Notes: a model not told the origin generated them from the sequence alone. DNA of 33,935 nucleotides from Lachnospiraceae bacterium (GCA_011959805.1 BLMC01000029.1:1-33935); one strand, 5' to 3'; shown: positions 15,989 to 24,597, counted from the stretch's first letter. A program made the numbers and translations.

Positions 15989-17914
15989 ATGAACAAAATG
16001 AATTTTGAGACAGCAAATATGACAGAAAAGAATATCGATAAACTTGCGGCTCTTTTTCCAAACTGTATTACAGAGAAGCTAGATGAGGAGAAAAGTACAG
16101 AAGATAAAAAGGTTTACAAGAAAGCTATTAACTTTGAGATGCTTCGTCAAATGTTGTCAGATGATATAATAGAGGGCGGTGAAGCCTATGAATTTACATG
16201 GGTTGGCAAAAAAGCAGCGATTATGGAGGCAAATAAGCCAATTCGCAAGACATTGCGTCCTTGCAAGGAGGAAAGTGTAAATTGGGATACGACAGAAAAT
16301 CTCTATATTGAAGGAGATAATCTGGAAGTTTTGAAACTCTTGCAGGAAAGTTACCTTGGAAAGGTAAAAATGATTTATATTGATCCCCCATATAACACAG
16401 GAAATGATTTGATCTATAATGATAATTTTAAGATGACTGCAAATGAATATTCCGATGAAATTGCAGAGTTTGATGAGAACGGGAACAGAATGTTTAGAAA
16501 TACGGATAGCAATGGAAGGTTTCATTCGGATTGGTGTAGCATGATTTATTCGCGGCTGATGTTGGCGAGGAATTTGTTAAGTGAGGATGGGGTTATTGCA
16601 ATTAGTTTAGATGATAATGAATATGACAATTTAAAAAAGATTTGTGATGAAATTTTTGGAAGGAGTAATTTTATTGCAAATATTATTTGGCAATCTACAG
16701 CGGGTTCCAACACAGGGACAAACATTATAACAGTTACAGAGTATATTTTATTTTACAGTAAACATTTTGCGAACTGTACATTTAATACTTTGCCTATCGA
16801 AGATAGTGAAAAGTATTGTAATCGCGATGAATATTTTGAAAAACGTGGTGGTTATATATTAAATAAATTGGATAGACGAATGACCGGGATGCATTATTCA
16901 GAAGCATTAAACTATGCGATTAAAATGCCAGATGGCAAAATGGTATATCCGGGAGGTACTTTAGAGAAAAACAATGAAAATTGGAATTGGCGATGGTCAA
17001 AGGCGAAAGTTGAGTGGGGAGTAAAAAATGGTTTTATTGTATTGAAAGAGGTAGAGGGAAAATGGAATGCCTATTTTAAACAATATTTAAAAGTAGACAA
17101 TCAGGACAACCCTATTCATAGAAGCCTGCCTTTTCAAAACATTATTAAGTTAGAACAGGCCAATAATAATCAAGGGACCAAAGAAATTATGGTCTTGTTA
17201 GGGAATAAATATTTTGATTATCCTAAGCCATCGAATCTATTGAAATATCTTATTAATATAATAAATACCAAAGATTCTATTATCCTCGATTTTTTTAGCG
17301 GCTCTGCCACCACAGCCCATGCGGTGATGCAGCTAAATGCCGAGGATAGTGGACATCGCAAATTTATTATGGTACAAGTTCCAGAACAAACAGATGAGAA
17401 GAGCGAGGCGCACAAAGCAGGTTATGATACCATTTGCGAAATTGGCAAGGAGCGCATTCGCCGTGCTGCTAAGAAAATTGCAGAAGAAAATCCCAATGCT
17501 GATTTTGACAGCGGTTTTCGCGTATTAAAATTAGATACGACAAATATGAAGGATGTATATTATGCTGCTGGTGACTACAATCAGTCAATGCTTGATTTAT
17601 TGGAATCCAATATTAAGGACGACCGCACAGATATTGATTTACTGTTCGGTTGTCTGTTGGAATGGGGACTACCACTTTCCATGTCGTATACTAGTGAGCA
17701 AGTTGATGGCTGTACCATACATATTTATAATGAGGCTGACTTAATTGCCTGTTTTGATGAGAATATACCCGACAGTGTTATACAAACAATTGCAAAGCGT
17801 CGGCCAATTCGCGCTGTGTTTCGCGACAGTAGTTTTGTAAATGCACCGTCAAAGATTAATGTTGAGGAAACCTTTAAGCGGTTTGCACCAGATACAAATA
17901 TTAAGGTACTATAA
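15989..17914 (+). CDS. mod: Type III restriction-modification system methyltransferase (Mod)
   Basis: The 641-aa protein is an N6-adenine methyltransferase of the beta class that also carries the DNA-recognition domain of the type III complex. Motif IV is DPPYNTGND (132-140), within KVKMIYIDPPYN, and the S-adenosylmethionine motif is DFFSGSATTAHAV (starting at Asp434). Between them lies a long variable region (about 215-400), which in this family sets sequence specificity. The N-terminal IDKLAALFPNCITE is typical of type III Mod. The start is uncertain among ATG 15983, 15989 and 15998; 15989 has AAAGGG at a fitting distance. It is followed after 63 nt by res. No simple-sequence repeat is seen in or before the gene, so there is no sign of phase variation. 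Confidence 0.95.
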   Translation: MNKMNFETANMTEKNIDKLAALFPNCITEKLDEEKSTEDKKVYKKAINFEMLRQMLSDDIIEGGEAYEFTWVGKKAAIMEANKPIRKTLRPCKEESVNWDTTENLYIEGDNLEVLKLLQESYLGKVKMIYIDPPYNTGNDLIYNDNFKMTANEYSDEIAEFDENGNRMFRNTDSNGRFHSDWCSMIYSRLMLARNLLSEDGVIAISLDDNEYDNLKKICDEIFGRSNFIANIIWQSTAGSNTGTNIITVTEYILFYSKHFANCTFNTLPIEDSEKYCNRDEYFEKRGGYILNKLDRRMTGMHYSEALNYAIKMPDGKMVYPGGTLEKNNENWNWRWSKAKVEWGVKNGFIVLKEVEGKWNAYFKQYLKVDNQDNPIHRSLPFQNIIKLEQANNNQGTKEIMVLLGNKYFDYPKPSNLLKYLINIINTKDSIILDFFSGSATTAHAVMQLNAEDSGHRKFIMVQVPEQTDEKSEAHKAGYDTICEIGKERIRRAAKKIAEENPNADFDSGFRVLKLDTTNMKDVYYAAGDYNQSMLDLLESNIKDDRTDIDLLFGCLLEWGLPLSMSYTSEQVDGCTIHIYNEADLIACFDENIPDSVIQTIAKRRPIRAVFRDSSFVNAPSKINVEETFKRFAPDTNIKVL

Positions 17915-17977
17915 AATTTAGTAAATGGTTTTATACAAAGGTGGTAAGGGATTGTCGAATATGGGGGAGATTTATAG

Positions 17978-20900
17978 ATGAAGTTGCAATTTAAGCATCA
18001 GAAATTTCAGGCAGATGCGGCGAAGGCAGTGGTGGATGTTTTTGTGGGGCAACCATATCTTACGCCGTCTTATAAAATCGATCGGGGTAATGGTTATCAT
18101 CAGACAACTATCACAGAAGAACAAGATTTTACAGGATGGGCCAACCAAAAGATTGTTCCAGCGTTGAGTGATCAGCTTATCTTGGAACATTTACAAAAGA
18201 TACAACGTGCACATCAGATAGCGCCATCTTCAAAGTTAGAGGGGAAATATAATCTAACAATTGAGATGGAAACAGGAGTGGGTAAGACTTACACTTACAT
18301 AAAAACAATGTATGAGTTAAACAAACATTATGGATGGAGTAAGTTTATTGTTATTGTGCCATCGATTGCGATTCGTGAGGGAGTGTATAAATCCTTTCAG
18401 GTTACGCAGGAACATTTTGCGGAGGAGTATAGAAAAAAGATTCACTTTTTTATTTATAATTCTTCTCAATTAACAGAGATTGACCATTTTGCATCGGACA
18501 GTGCTATTAATGTTATGATTATTAATGCGCAGGCATTCAATGCAAAGGGTAAGGATGCAAGACGAATCTATATGAAGTTGGATGATTTTCGGTCGCGTCG
18601 TCCAATTGATATTATTGCAAAGACCAATCCCATTTTGATTATTGATGAGCCGCAATCAGTGGAAGGAAAACAGACAAAGAAGAATTTGGCAGAGTTTTGT
18701 CCACTTATGACTCTGCGTTATTCTGCGACACACAAAAACGACAGTATTTATAATATGGTCTATCGTTTGGATACGATGGAAGCATACAATAAATGTCTGG
18801 TAAAAAAGATAGCGGTAAAAGGAATTACTAAGACAGGCAGCACTGCTACAGAAAGCTATGTGTATCTGGAAAGCATTAATTTGTCTCCTAAAAATCCGAC
18901 AGCAACGATTCAATTTGAGGTCAAAGGCATAGATGGCATTCGCAAGGTAAACCGAAAGGTTGGTATTGGTTATAATCTCTATGAACATTCGGGACAGATG
19001 GAAGAATACAAAAATGGTTTTACTGTAAAATTTATTGATGGTAGAGACGATTCCATTGCGTTTTTAAATGGAATCAAATTGTACGCTGGAGAGGTCATTG
19101 GGAAGGTTGATGAAAACCAAATGCGTCGCATTCAGATTCGAGAAACAATACTTTCCCACATTGAGAGAGAGCGCCAGCTCTTTTACAAAGGAATTAAGGT
19201 ACTTTCGCTGTTTTTTATAGATGAGGTTGCAAAGTATAAAAAATATGATGCAGCAGGACAGCCATCGAACGGAATTTATGCAGAGATGTTTGAGGAGGAA
19301 TATGCAGACATTATTGGCACAATGGAGCGCGAGTTGAGAGAGGATGCGTATATAGACTATCTTAATACAATTACCCCGTCCGCTACACATGCGGGATATT
19401 TTTCTGTGGATAAAAAAGGACACATGGTTGACAGCAAGGTCTCATACAAGGAGACAATTACCGATGATATTGATGCATATGAATTAATTATGAAGAACAA
19501 GGAGTTGCTTTTAGATAGAAATCCAAAGAAATCGCCGGTTCGTTTTATTTTTTCACACTCTGCATTGCGCGAGGGTTGGGATAATCCAAATGTATTTCAG
19601 ATTTGTACATTAAAACAAAGCAATAGTGATGTCCGCAAGCGCCAGGAGGTTGGACGAGGGCTTCGACTGTGTGTCAACCAGGATGGGGAGAGAATGGATG
19701 CGAATGTACTTGGAAGTGATGTGCACAATATTAATGTATTAACGGTAATTGCAAGTGAAAGCTATGACAGCTTTGCAAAGGGGCTTCAGTCAGAGCTTGC
19801 AGAAGCAGTGGCAGACCGACCCCGCGCAGTTACAGCCGATTTATTTACGGGTAAGGTTATCAAAGACCATAATGGGAATGAGCAAGTTATTGACAAAGAT
19901 ATAGCACATGCAATTTATTATGAACTTATTATGAGTGGATATATTGACCGTAAGGGGGCTCTTACAGATAAATATTATGAGGATAAAAAGCATGGCCAAA
20001 TTGTTATAGCGCAGGAGGTGTCTGACGCAGAAGAAGATATTATTCGGATTATTGACTCAGTGTACAATAGTAAAATAATACAACCTGAGAATGCAAGAAA
20101 AAATAATGTTGTGCTTACACTGGATGAAAGAAAGTTGATTTTGCCGGAATTTGTAGCACTTTGGAATCGTATTAACGCGAAATCAGCCTATGTAGTTGAC
20201 TTTGATACAAAGGAACTTGTTAGGAAATCTATCGTTGCGTTAAATGAAAAATTGCATGTCTCTAAAATTTATTTTAAGGTTGAGACAGGTACGCTGGAAA
20301 CGATTTCGTCAAAGGATGCACTGTTAAATGGGAATCCTTTTTTAAAGAAGGGTATGGATAGTTATAATATAACAATCAGTGCAAACTCTAATGTTCGGTA
20401 TGACCTTGTTGGAAAGCTGGTTGATGAAACTGGACTGACAAGAAAAGTGATAATTGCTATTTTAAAGGGAATACAGCCAGAGGTGTTTAAACAATTTCAG
20501 GATAATCCAGAAGAATTTATTATTAAGGCAGCAGCGCTTATAAATGATGAGAAAGCCGTGACTGTAATTGAGCATATCACATACAACGTGCTTGACGAAC
20601 GATATGATACAGATATTTTTACTGCGCCAACGGTGAAGGGCAAGCTGGATATAAATGCGATGAAGACACAAAAACATTTGTTTGACCATTTGATATATGA
20701 TTCTGACAATGAGCGTAAATTTGCAATTGAACTTGATAACAGTAGTGATGTAGCGGTCTACGTAAAACTGCCAAAGGGATTTTATATTTCCACACCAGTA
20801 GGCAAATACAATCCAGACTGGGCAATTGCTTTTCGGAAGGGAACTGTTGAGCATCTTTATTTTGTGGCTGAGACAAAAGGGTCAATGTCTTCCATGCAGC

Positions 20901-21037
20901 TTCGATTGATTGAGGAATCAAAAATTCATTGTGCAAAAGAACATTTCAAGGCGCTGAAAGAAAGTTTGGATGATAGTAGTGATATTGTCTATGAGGTTGT
21001 GGACAGTTATAAAAGCTTGATGGATAAAGTGAAATAA
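17978..21037 (+). CDS. res: Type III restriction enzyme, Res helicase-nuclease subunit
   Basis: The 1019-aa subunit uses ATP to move on DNA and cuts with Mod at unmethylated sites. The superfamily 2 helicase core shows Walker A METGVGKT (97-104), a motif II variant DEPQ (223-226), motif III-like LRYSATHK, and motif VI QEVGRGLRL. The C-terminal PD-(D/E)XK nuclease is visible as NPDW with Asp947, then Glu965 and Lys967 in AETKG. All key residues are present and length is normal, so the enzyme looks active. A GGGGGAG ribosome site precedes the ATG, 63 nt after mod, with which it forms one operon. It defends against phage and foreign DNA. Confidence 0.95.
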   Translation: MKLQFKHQKFQADAAKAVVDVFVGQPYLTPSYKIDRGNGYHQTTITEEQDFTGWANQKIVPALSDQLILEHLQKIQRAHQIAPSSKLEGKYNLTIEMETGVGKTYTYIKTMYELNKHYGWSKFIVIVPSIAIREGVYKSFQVTQEHFAEEYRKKIHFFIYNSSQLTEIDHFASDSAINVMIINAQAFNAKGKDARRIYMKLDDFRSRRPIDIIAKTNPILIIDEPQSVEGKQTKKNLAEFCPLMTLRYSATHKNDSIYNMVYRLDTMEAYNKCLVKKIAVKGITKTGSTATESYVYLESINLSPKNPTATIQFEVKGIDGIRKVNRKVGIGYNLYEHSGQMEEYKNGFTVKFIDGRDDSIAFLNGIKLYAGEVIGKVDENQMRRIQIRETILSHIERERQLFYKGIKVLSLFFIDEVAKYKKYDAAGQPSNGIYAEMFEEEYADIIGTMERELREDAYIDYLNTITPSATHAGYFSVDKKGHMVDSKVSYKETITDDIDAYELIMKNKELLLDRNPKKSPVRFIFSHSALREGWDNPNVFQICTLKQSNSDVRKRQEVGRGLRLCVNQDGERMDANVLGSDVHNINVLTVIASESYDSFAKGLQSELAEAVADRPRAVTADLFTGKVIKDHNGNEQVIDKDIAHAIYYELIMSGYIDRKGALTDKYYEDKKHGQIVIAQEVSDAEEDIIRIIDSVYNSKIIQPENARKNNVVLTLDERKLILPEFVALWNRINAKSAYVVDFDTKELVRKSIVALNEKLHVSKIYFKVETGTLETISSKDALLNGNPFLKKGMDSYNITISANSNVRYDLVGKLVDETGLTRKVIIAILKGIQPEVFKQFQDNPEEFIIKAAALINDEKAVTVIEHITYNVLDERYDTDIFTAPTVKGKLDINAMKTQKHLFDHLIYDSDNERKFAIELDNSSDVAVYVKLPKGFYISTPVGKYNPDWAIAFRKGTVEHLYFVAETKGSMSSMQLRLIEESKIHCAKEHFKALKESLDDSSDIVYEVVDSYKSLMDKVK

Positions 21038-21270
21038 TGATTGTAAGCTTAATACTATTTCGTATTTTTCTCGTTTGTTATTTGTTTTGCGGACAGAAGT
21101 TGCAATTTTTAATCATATTGGGAAACCAAGGAAGTTAGTTGCTTTCAGAATTATTTTATTACGCATTCTATTTATATTTTTTATTAATTAATACGATTGA
21201 AAGTAATAGCAGCGCCTATTTTTGACTATAGTAAGATAAAAGATTTGATAAAATAATACTGTTGATAATT

Positions 21271-21312
21271 GTTAAAAAATCGAGTAGGAGAAGATTCTTT
21301 TTCTCCTACTCG
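21271..21312 (-). terminator. Rho-independent terminator of the XRE-lipoprotein operon
   Basis: CGAGTAGGAGAA (21281-21292) and TTCTCCTACTCG (21301-21312) form a perfect 12-bp stem around an 8-nt loop. On the minus strand the stem is followed by ATTTTTTAAC, the expected T-tract, so it stops transcripts from the lipoprotein gene at 21420. Confidence 0.85.
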
Positions 21313-21331
21313 CGCCGAGTTGGTTAGTTTG

Positions 21332-21360
21332 TTGACATATTTTATTTGGGTATCTAAAAT
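21332..21360 (+). promoter_or_regulatory. Consensus promoter without an obvious gene
   Basis: Perfect TTGACA (21332-21337), 17-nt spacer, TAAAAT (21355-21360). The octamer GGGTATCT occurs twice, at 21348-21355 and 21368-21375, a 20-bp period, overlapping the -10 and the start site, like a repressor site. Transcription would run into the 3' end of the minus-strand lipoprotein gene, antisense to it. No sizeable plus-strand frame follows. Confidence 0.5.
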
Positions 21361-21419
21361 GATGAAAGGGTATCTGTGTTATCAGAGGTAAGTAATATTG
21401 ACTTTATAAATAGACAGTT

Positions 21420-21923
21420 TTATTCAATGAAAGAACGATAAAAATTCATTTCTTCCTCAGAAATTTCATAGTAGAAAATTAAAAATTCCTCTGGAATAGA
21501 AAATGCTTTGATACTTTCTTGTGCAACTGTCATTTTGATAATATTTTTATCTTCATATAATGTAATTGTAGTATTTTCTTCTAGTTGCTTCTCACCAAAA
21601 CGTGCAACTGGGTATTTGTATGAAGTCAAATAGTATTGTTCTTTGGCTTCCTCCAACGCTTTCTTCAGTTCGTTTTGGCGTTCTTGTATGTCCGATATGT
21701 CTGAATCATCAAAAAGCAAACATTGGTTATATTGATATAACTGTTCTTCATCATTTATTGTTTTTATAAGCTCATTATTCTCCGCGGAATATATTTTAAT
21801 TTCAGCTAAATAATCTAAATCTTCTGTTGTATATTTTTTTCCTTGTTGTGCAGAACACCCTGCACAAATACATAGCCCAAGTACAAGCAGAATGCTAATT
21901 TTTATATTGTTTTTCTTGTTCAT
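21420..21923 (-). CDS. Small lipoprotein of unknown function
   Basis: The 167-aa protein has a lipoprotein signal peptide with lipobox CAGC (Cys23), followed by about 140 polar residues. Features seen include a charged helical stretch (QERQNELKKALEEAKEQYY) and an acidic end (YEISEEEMNFYRSFIE). I do not recognise the family. Its ATG overlaps the stop of the XRE gene by 4 nt (ATGA), with GGAGG just upstream, so the two are translationally coupled and probably work together at the membrane: the lipoprotein outside, the regulator in the membrane. It ends before a strong terminator. Confidence 0.75.
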   Translation of the reverse strand: MNKKNNIKISILLVLGLCICAGCSAQQGKKYTTEDLDYLAEIKIYSAENNELIKTINDEEQLYQYNQCLLFDDSDISDIQERQNELKKALEEAKEQYYLTSYKYPVARFGEKQLEENTTITLYEDKNIIKMTVAQESIKAFSIPEEFLIFYYEISEEEMNFYRSFIE

Positions 21924-22834
21924 CTTTCCTCCTTGTTTTCTATAAGCAATTTACATGTTGTAACCAATAGGCAACAAAATAAAATTATAATAGGTGCATA
22001 TGGATTCCATGCGTTTGTTATCATTCCAATTAAAACCGCAATCACTGTAATCGGCAATGCCATATATATCCAACGATACCTTTTCATAGAACCGTTTTTA
22101 GGCGGATGTTCCATATTTTTAATAACAATGTTATCAATGTGTATAGACATGCTTGCCCATATAATAAGTGCTAACCACACGGTATCCGCTATCCATTCAA
22201 AAACATTACAAACTGTCTGTCCAAAATAAACTATTAAAAAATTTCCTATTTCAGAACTTATCAAAAGAATGACCACTCCCAAAATAATCATCACTGCATA
22301 CTTCTTTCTTCTGACTTCGCTTTCTTTTTTAAACGCTCCGAATACTTTATCATCAAATGCAAGGTGTTCATTTTTAATTTCCTGATACTGTTTGGGCTGA
22401 AAAAAACACCAAATAATTATAACGATTCCAGCTATCATTGTAAGCCAATAAAGAAAAGATATTATTAGACTATAGTGACCAGAATAGTTAAATATATTTG
22501 ACAATACAAAAAGGCTTATCCCTCCTGTAAAGTGCTTTATGTTCTGTCTACTGTATGACAAGTATCCATCTAACATCTCTTTGCTGACATAATACCCACT
22601 GTTTGAGATTGCTTTTTCTTCTGATATTTTTTCTTGGCATTCCTCTTTTAGTAGGTAATCTATTGATACTCCAAATAGGTTACTGATTTTTACTAATTTT
22701 CCTACTTCAGGGATTCCTTTATCATTTACCCATTTTCCTACTGCTTGTCGGGATACCTCTAATACTTCGGCTAAATCTTCTTGCGTCATATTGTTGTCTT
22801 TCAATAGCGCTTTTAATTTTTGTCCCAATGTCAT
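21920..22834 (-). CDS. Membrane-anchored XRE-type transcriptional regulator
   Basis: The 304-aa protein starts with a classical Cro/C1-type helix-turn-helix (residues about 5-62: LKALLKDNNMTQEDLAEVLE, then VSRQAVGKWVNDKGIPEVGK and LFGVSIDYLL). A linker to about residue 100 is followed by five or six predicted membrane helices, for example YSLIISFLYWLTMIAGIVII, YAVMIILGVVILLISSEIG and WIYMALPITVIAVLIGMI. Such fusions are common in Firmicutes as membrane-located regulators, with signals mostly unknown. AGGAGG precedes the ATG by 9 nt. It is coupled to the downstream lipoprotein. Whether it has any link with the adjacent peptide cluster on the other strand cannot be told. Confidence 0.85.
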   Translation of the reverse strand: MTLGQKLKALLKDNNMTQEDLAEVLEVSRQAVGKWVNDKGIPEVGKLVKISNLFGVSIDYLLKEECQEKISEEKAISNSGYYVSKEMLDGYLSYSRQNIKHFTGGISLFVLSNIFNYSGHYSLIISFLYWLTMIAGIVIIIWCFFQPKQYQEIKNEHLAFDDKVFGAFKKESEVRRKKYAVMIILGVVILLISSEIGNFLIVYFGQTVCNVFEWIADTVWLALIIWASMSIHIDNIVIKNMEHPPKNGSMKRYRWIYMALPITVIAVLIGMITNAWNPYAPIIILFCCLLVTTCKLLIENKEER

Positions 22835-23283
22835 TTTTATCTACCTCCTGCAAATATTCTACTTCTTAGCAATAAGAAAAACAACCAATCTGCAGTTTCG
22901 TCTTGTCAACTTTGCGTTTCTTTTACTTATTTTATCATCATTTTCTGCACATGCATATAATTTTTGCTGTTTATTCATTCAATGTTCTTTCCTGTCTATT
23001 TCATCTGTTATAAGTAGGTTATTTTTGAATATCATGTGTTTTCTTTGTTCAGTAAAGTTCACAGTCTGTTGGCTTTTTATATGAAATTATATTTCTTTTG
23101 TAAAATTCTCTTTATCAAGATTGGTGTATTGAAGAGTTTTTAGTAGTATTTTTTTTAGTAATATGGTAAAATCTAATGAAAATAAAAAGATTAGAGGAAC
23201 TATTCTTTCAATTTATAAATGATATATTTGTGAAGTTATAGTAGGAAGTGTTACTGTGTGGATTTATAGGATAGGTATATTTT
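22835..23283. other. Divergent intergenic region at the left edge of the peptide cluster
   Basis: About 450 bp of AT-rich DNA between the XRE gene and the sigma-factor gene. No credible gene is seen; a 97-codon plus-strand frame starting at 22791 is hydrophobic by composition and partly antisense to the XRE gene. A possible plus-strand promoter at 23121-23149 is listed separately. Confidence 0.45.
23121..23149 (+). promoter_or_regulatory. Possible sigma-A promoter for the sigma-factor gene
   Basis: TTGGTG (23121-23126), 17-nt spacer, TAGTAT (23144-23149). Both hexamers match imperfectly. It would give a leader of about 130 nt. Confidence 0.3.
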
Positions 23284-23772
23284 ATGGATAGAAAGAAAAA
23301 GATTGATTTTTATAACAGGATATTTCTTGAAATGTATGATGAGATACGAAGATTTATTTTACATTATTCAAGAGATGAGAGAGTGGTTGACGATGCTGTT
23401 CAAGAAACATTTTTAGAGGCATATCGTCATATTAATGAATTGATAATCCATCCAAATTATAAGGGGTGGTTATATAATACAGCGAAATATAAAGCACAAA
23501 AATTAAAACATCGATTGCAGCAAATTGATATACACTGTATTGATTTGGAAGAAGTAGACAGAAAAAATGTTACAATAAAGGAAAATACAGATGTTTTATT
23601 TTGGGATAGTTTAAAAAATGAATTGTCAGCAAATGATTTTAAACTGTTATATTTGAAGTATATACAAGGATACTCATTGAAGGATATCGCAAAAATTCTA
23701 AAGATTTCTTTAGGAGCATGTAAAATGAGACATGTAAGATTACTTGAAAAATTAAAGAAAACAATAACATGA
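23284..23772 (+). CDS. ECF-type RNA polymerase sigma factor
   Basis: The 162-aa protein has the two-domain form of extracytoplasmic-function sigma factors. Region 2 is at about residues 12-75 (RFILHYSRDERVVDDAVQET, then FLEAYRHINE and KGWLYNTAKYKA). Region 4 is at about 110-160 (LSANDFKLLYLKYIQGYSLK and DIAKILKISLGACKMRHVRL), with its helix-turn-helix for the -35 element. Region 3 is absent, as expected. The ATG follows AGGATAGG. The next gene encodes a small membrane protein that may hold the sigma factor inactive. As the first gene of the AT-rich block, it probably controls promoters in the peptide cluster, as clostridial sigma factors of this size do for toxins and bacteriocins (family knowledge; target inferred). 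Confidence 0.9.
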   Translation: MDRKKKIDFYNRIFLEMYDEIRRFILHYSRDERVVDDAVQETFLEAYRHINELIIHPNYKGWLYNTAKYKAQKLKHRLQQIDIHCIDLEEVDRKNVTIKENTDVLFWDSLKNELSANDFKLLYLKYIQGYSLKDIAKILKISLGACKMRHVRLLEKLKKTIT

Positions 23773-23835
23773 GGTATTGTTTTTGCATTGAACTTTAGGA
23801 TATATTATTGTATGGTTAATTTAGGAAGGAGAACG

Positions 23836-24204
23836 ATGATGAGTAAGAATTCTTTATTATTGGATAATGGAAAAGTATTAGAAAGTGAATTACTGAAATT
23901 GTTAGACACAGAAGTAGAAAAGTCTTCTATAAATATTGATGCTAATTATATAAGTAGTATCACATATATTTTAGATAAATTGCGTAAAAATAATTCTGTT
24001 TCAGAAGAATATTCATTGGAAAACTTTGTTGTAAGATTTAATTCAAAGTATGGTACTCATTTAAAGGTACATTTGTCGGAAAATAATAAAATAATAAAAT
24101 CTATTATTTTAATAGTTAGTTTTATTGCATTCATGTTAGGTGTGATTTTTACTCTAAATAGATTTTTGATAAAGTTGGTTGAAAAATGCCCTTTACGCTT
24201 GTAA
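23836..24204 (+). CDS. Single-pass membrane protein, candidate anti-sigma factor
   Basis: The 122-aa protein has a soluble N-terminal part (1-84), one membrane helix (about 87-108, SIILIVSFIAFMLGVIFTL) and a short basic tail, so the N-terminus probably faces the cytoplasm. I recognise no family, and no zinc-binding HxxxCxxC motif is present. Size, topology and position 63 nt after the sigma gene fit an anti-sigma factor (inference). The start is ATG 23836, with GGAAGGAG before it, rather than the upstream TTG. The last codons and the stop are part of a terminator: the TAA sits in its loop. It may instead be an immunity peptide for the modified product. Confidence 0.6.
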   Translation: MMSKNSLLLDNGKVLESELLKLLDTEVEKSSINIDANYISSITYILDKLRKNNSVSEEYSLENFVVRFNSKYGTHLKVHLSENNKIIKSIILIVSFIAFMLGVIFTLNRFLIKLVEKCPLRL

Positions 24205-24234
24205 CGTAAAGGGCATTTGTAATGTGTTTTTTAT
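24184..24234 (+). terminator. Terminator overlapping the end of the anti-sigma-like gene
   Basis: AAATGCCCTTTACG (24184-24197) and CGTAAAGGGCATTT (24205-24218) form a perfect 14-bp stem; the 7-nt loop contains the stop codon of the upstream gene. A broken T-rich run (TTTTTT at 24227-24232) follows. It separates the regulator pair from the precursor operon and may be partly read through. Confidence 0.7.
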
Positions 24235-24252
24235 ATAGTAAAAATGTACAAT

Positions 24253-24280
24253 TTGTTTGTAAAAATTTTTTAAATAAAAT
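24253..24280 (+). promoter_or_regulatory. Possible promoter of the precursor operon
   Basis: TTGTTT (24253-24258), 16-nt spacer, TAAAAT (24275-24280), about 70 nt before the precursor ATG. Just downstream, TGTTAC-N7-ATTTAT (24280-24298) repeats a pattern also found before the sigma gene (23249-23267), so the real promoter may be one read by the cluster sigma factor. Confidence 0.33.
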
Positions 24281-24350
24281 GTTACATTTTATATTTATTT
24301 AGGAATATATATTTAGATGTGCATCAAATTTAGGTAGAAAGGAGAAAAGC

Positions 24351-24512
24351 ATGGAAAAAAAGAATACTCCAGTGGTAAAACCTGTAATCAATACTCATAT
24401 AGAGATTGAAGTGCAAGGATATGGATGCGGGGATGATTGCATTGAGTATCTATCTAAGACTTCGTCAAATTGCATTCCTTCAGTTTCGGCAAAGTTCACA
24501 CCTATGTGGTAA
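24351..24512 (+). CDS. RiPP precursor peptide, 53 aa with three cysteines
   Basis: This short gene has an ideal GAAAGGAG site 6 nt before the ATG and lies directly upstream of a radical-SAM maturase. Residues 1-22 (MEKKNTPVVKPVINTHIEIE plus VQ) are polar, cysteine-free and leader-like. The rest looks like a core: GYGCGDDC, with Cys26 and Cys30 three residues apart, Cys41 in SSNCIPS, and a C-terminal PMW. Three cysteines in a CX3C...C pattern after a leader resemble sactipeptides and ranthipeptides, where radical-SAM enzymes build cysteine thioether bridges (family knowledge). No lanthionine enzymes are present. I know no described peptide with this sequence. The leader cleavage site cannot be read; a change of composition occurs near Gly23-Tyr24. 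Confidence 0.8.
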   Translation: MEKKNTPVVKPVINTHIEIEVQGYGCGDDCIEYLSKTSSNCIPSVSAKFTPMW

Positions 24513-24597
24513 TTTGATAATTAAAAATATGTATGAGATATCCAAGTGATTATGGATGTTCTATGCTGGTCTGTTATGTGAGATGAAAGGAATTATT

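Larger units (their letters stand above)
21038..21419. other. Intergenic region after res
   Basis: About 380 bp of AT-rich DNA. The left 240 bp show no gene or clear structure. The right part holds a terminator for the minus-strand lipoprotein operon and a plus-strand promoter, each listed separately. No clear plus-strand terminator for res was found. Confidence 0.5.

Noticed and set aside
22856..22884. Minus-strand TTGTTT-17-TAGAAT as promoter of the XRE gene
   Set aside because: The start would fall on the AGGAGG ribosome site itself, so the transcript would lack it; probably a chance match.
22791..23084. 97-codon plus-strand frame between XRE and sigma genes
   Set aside because: Hydrophobic only because of T-rich DNA; overlaps the XRE start in antisense and has no ribosome site.
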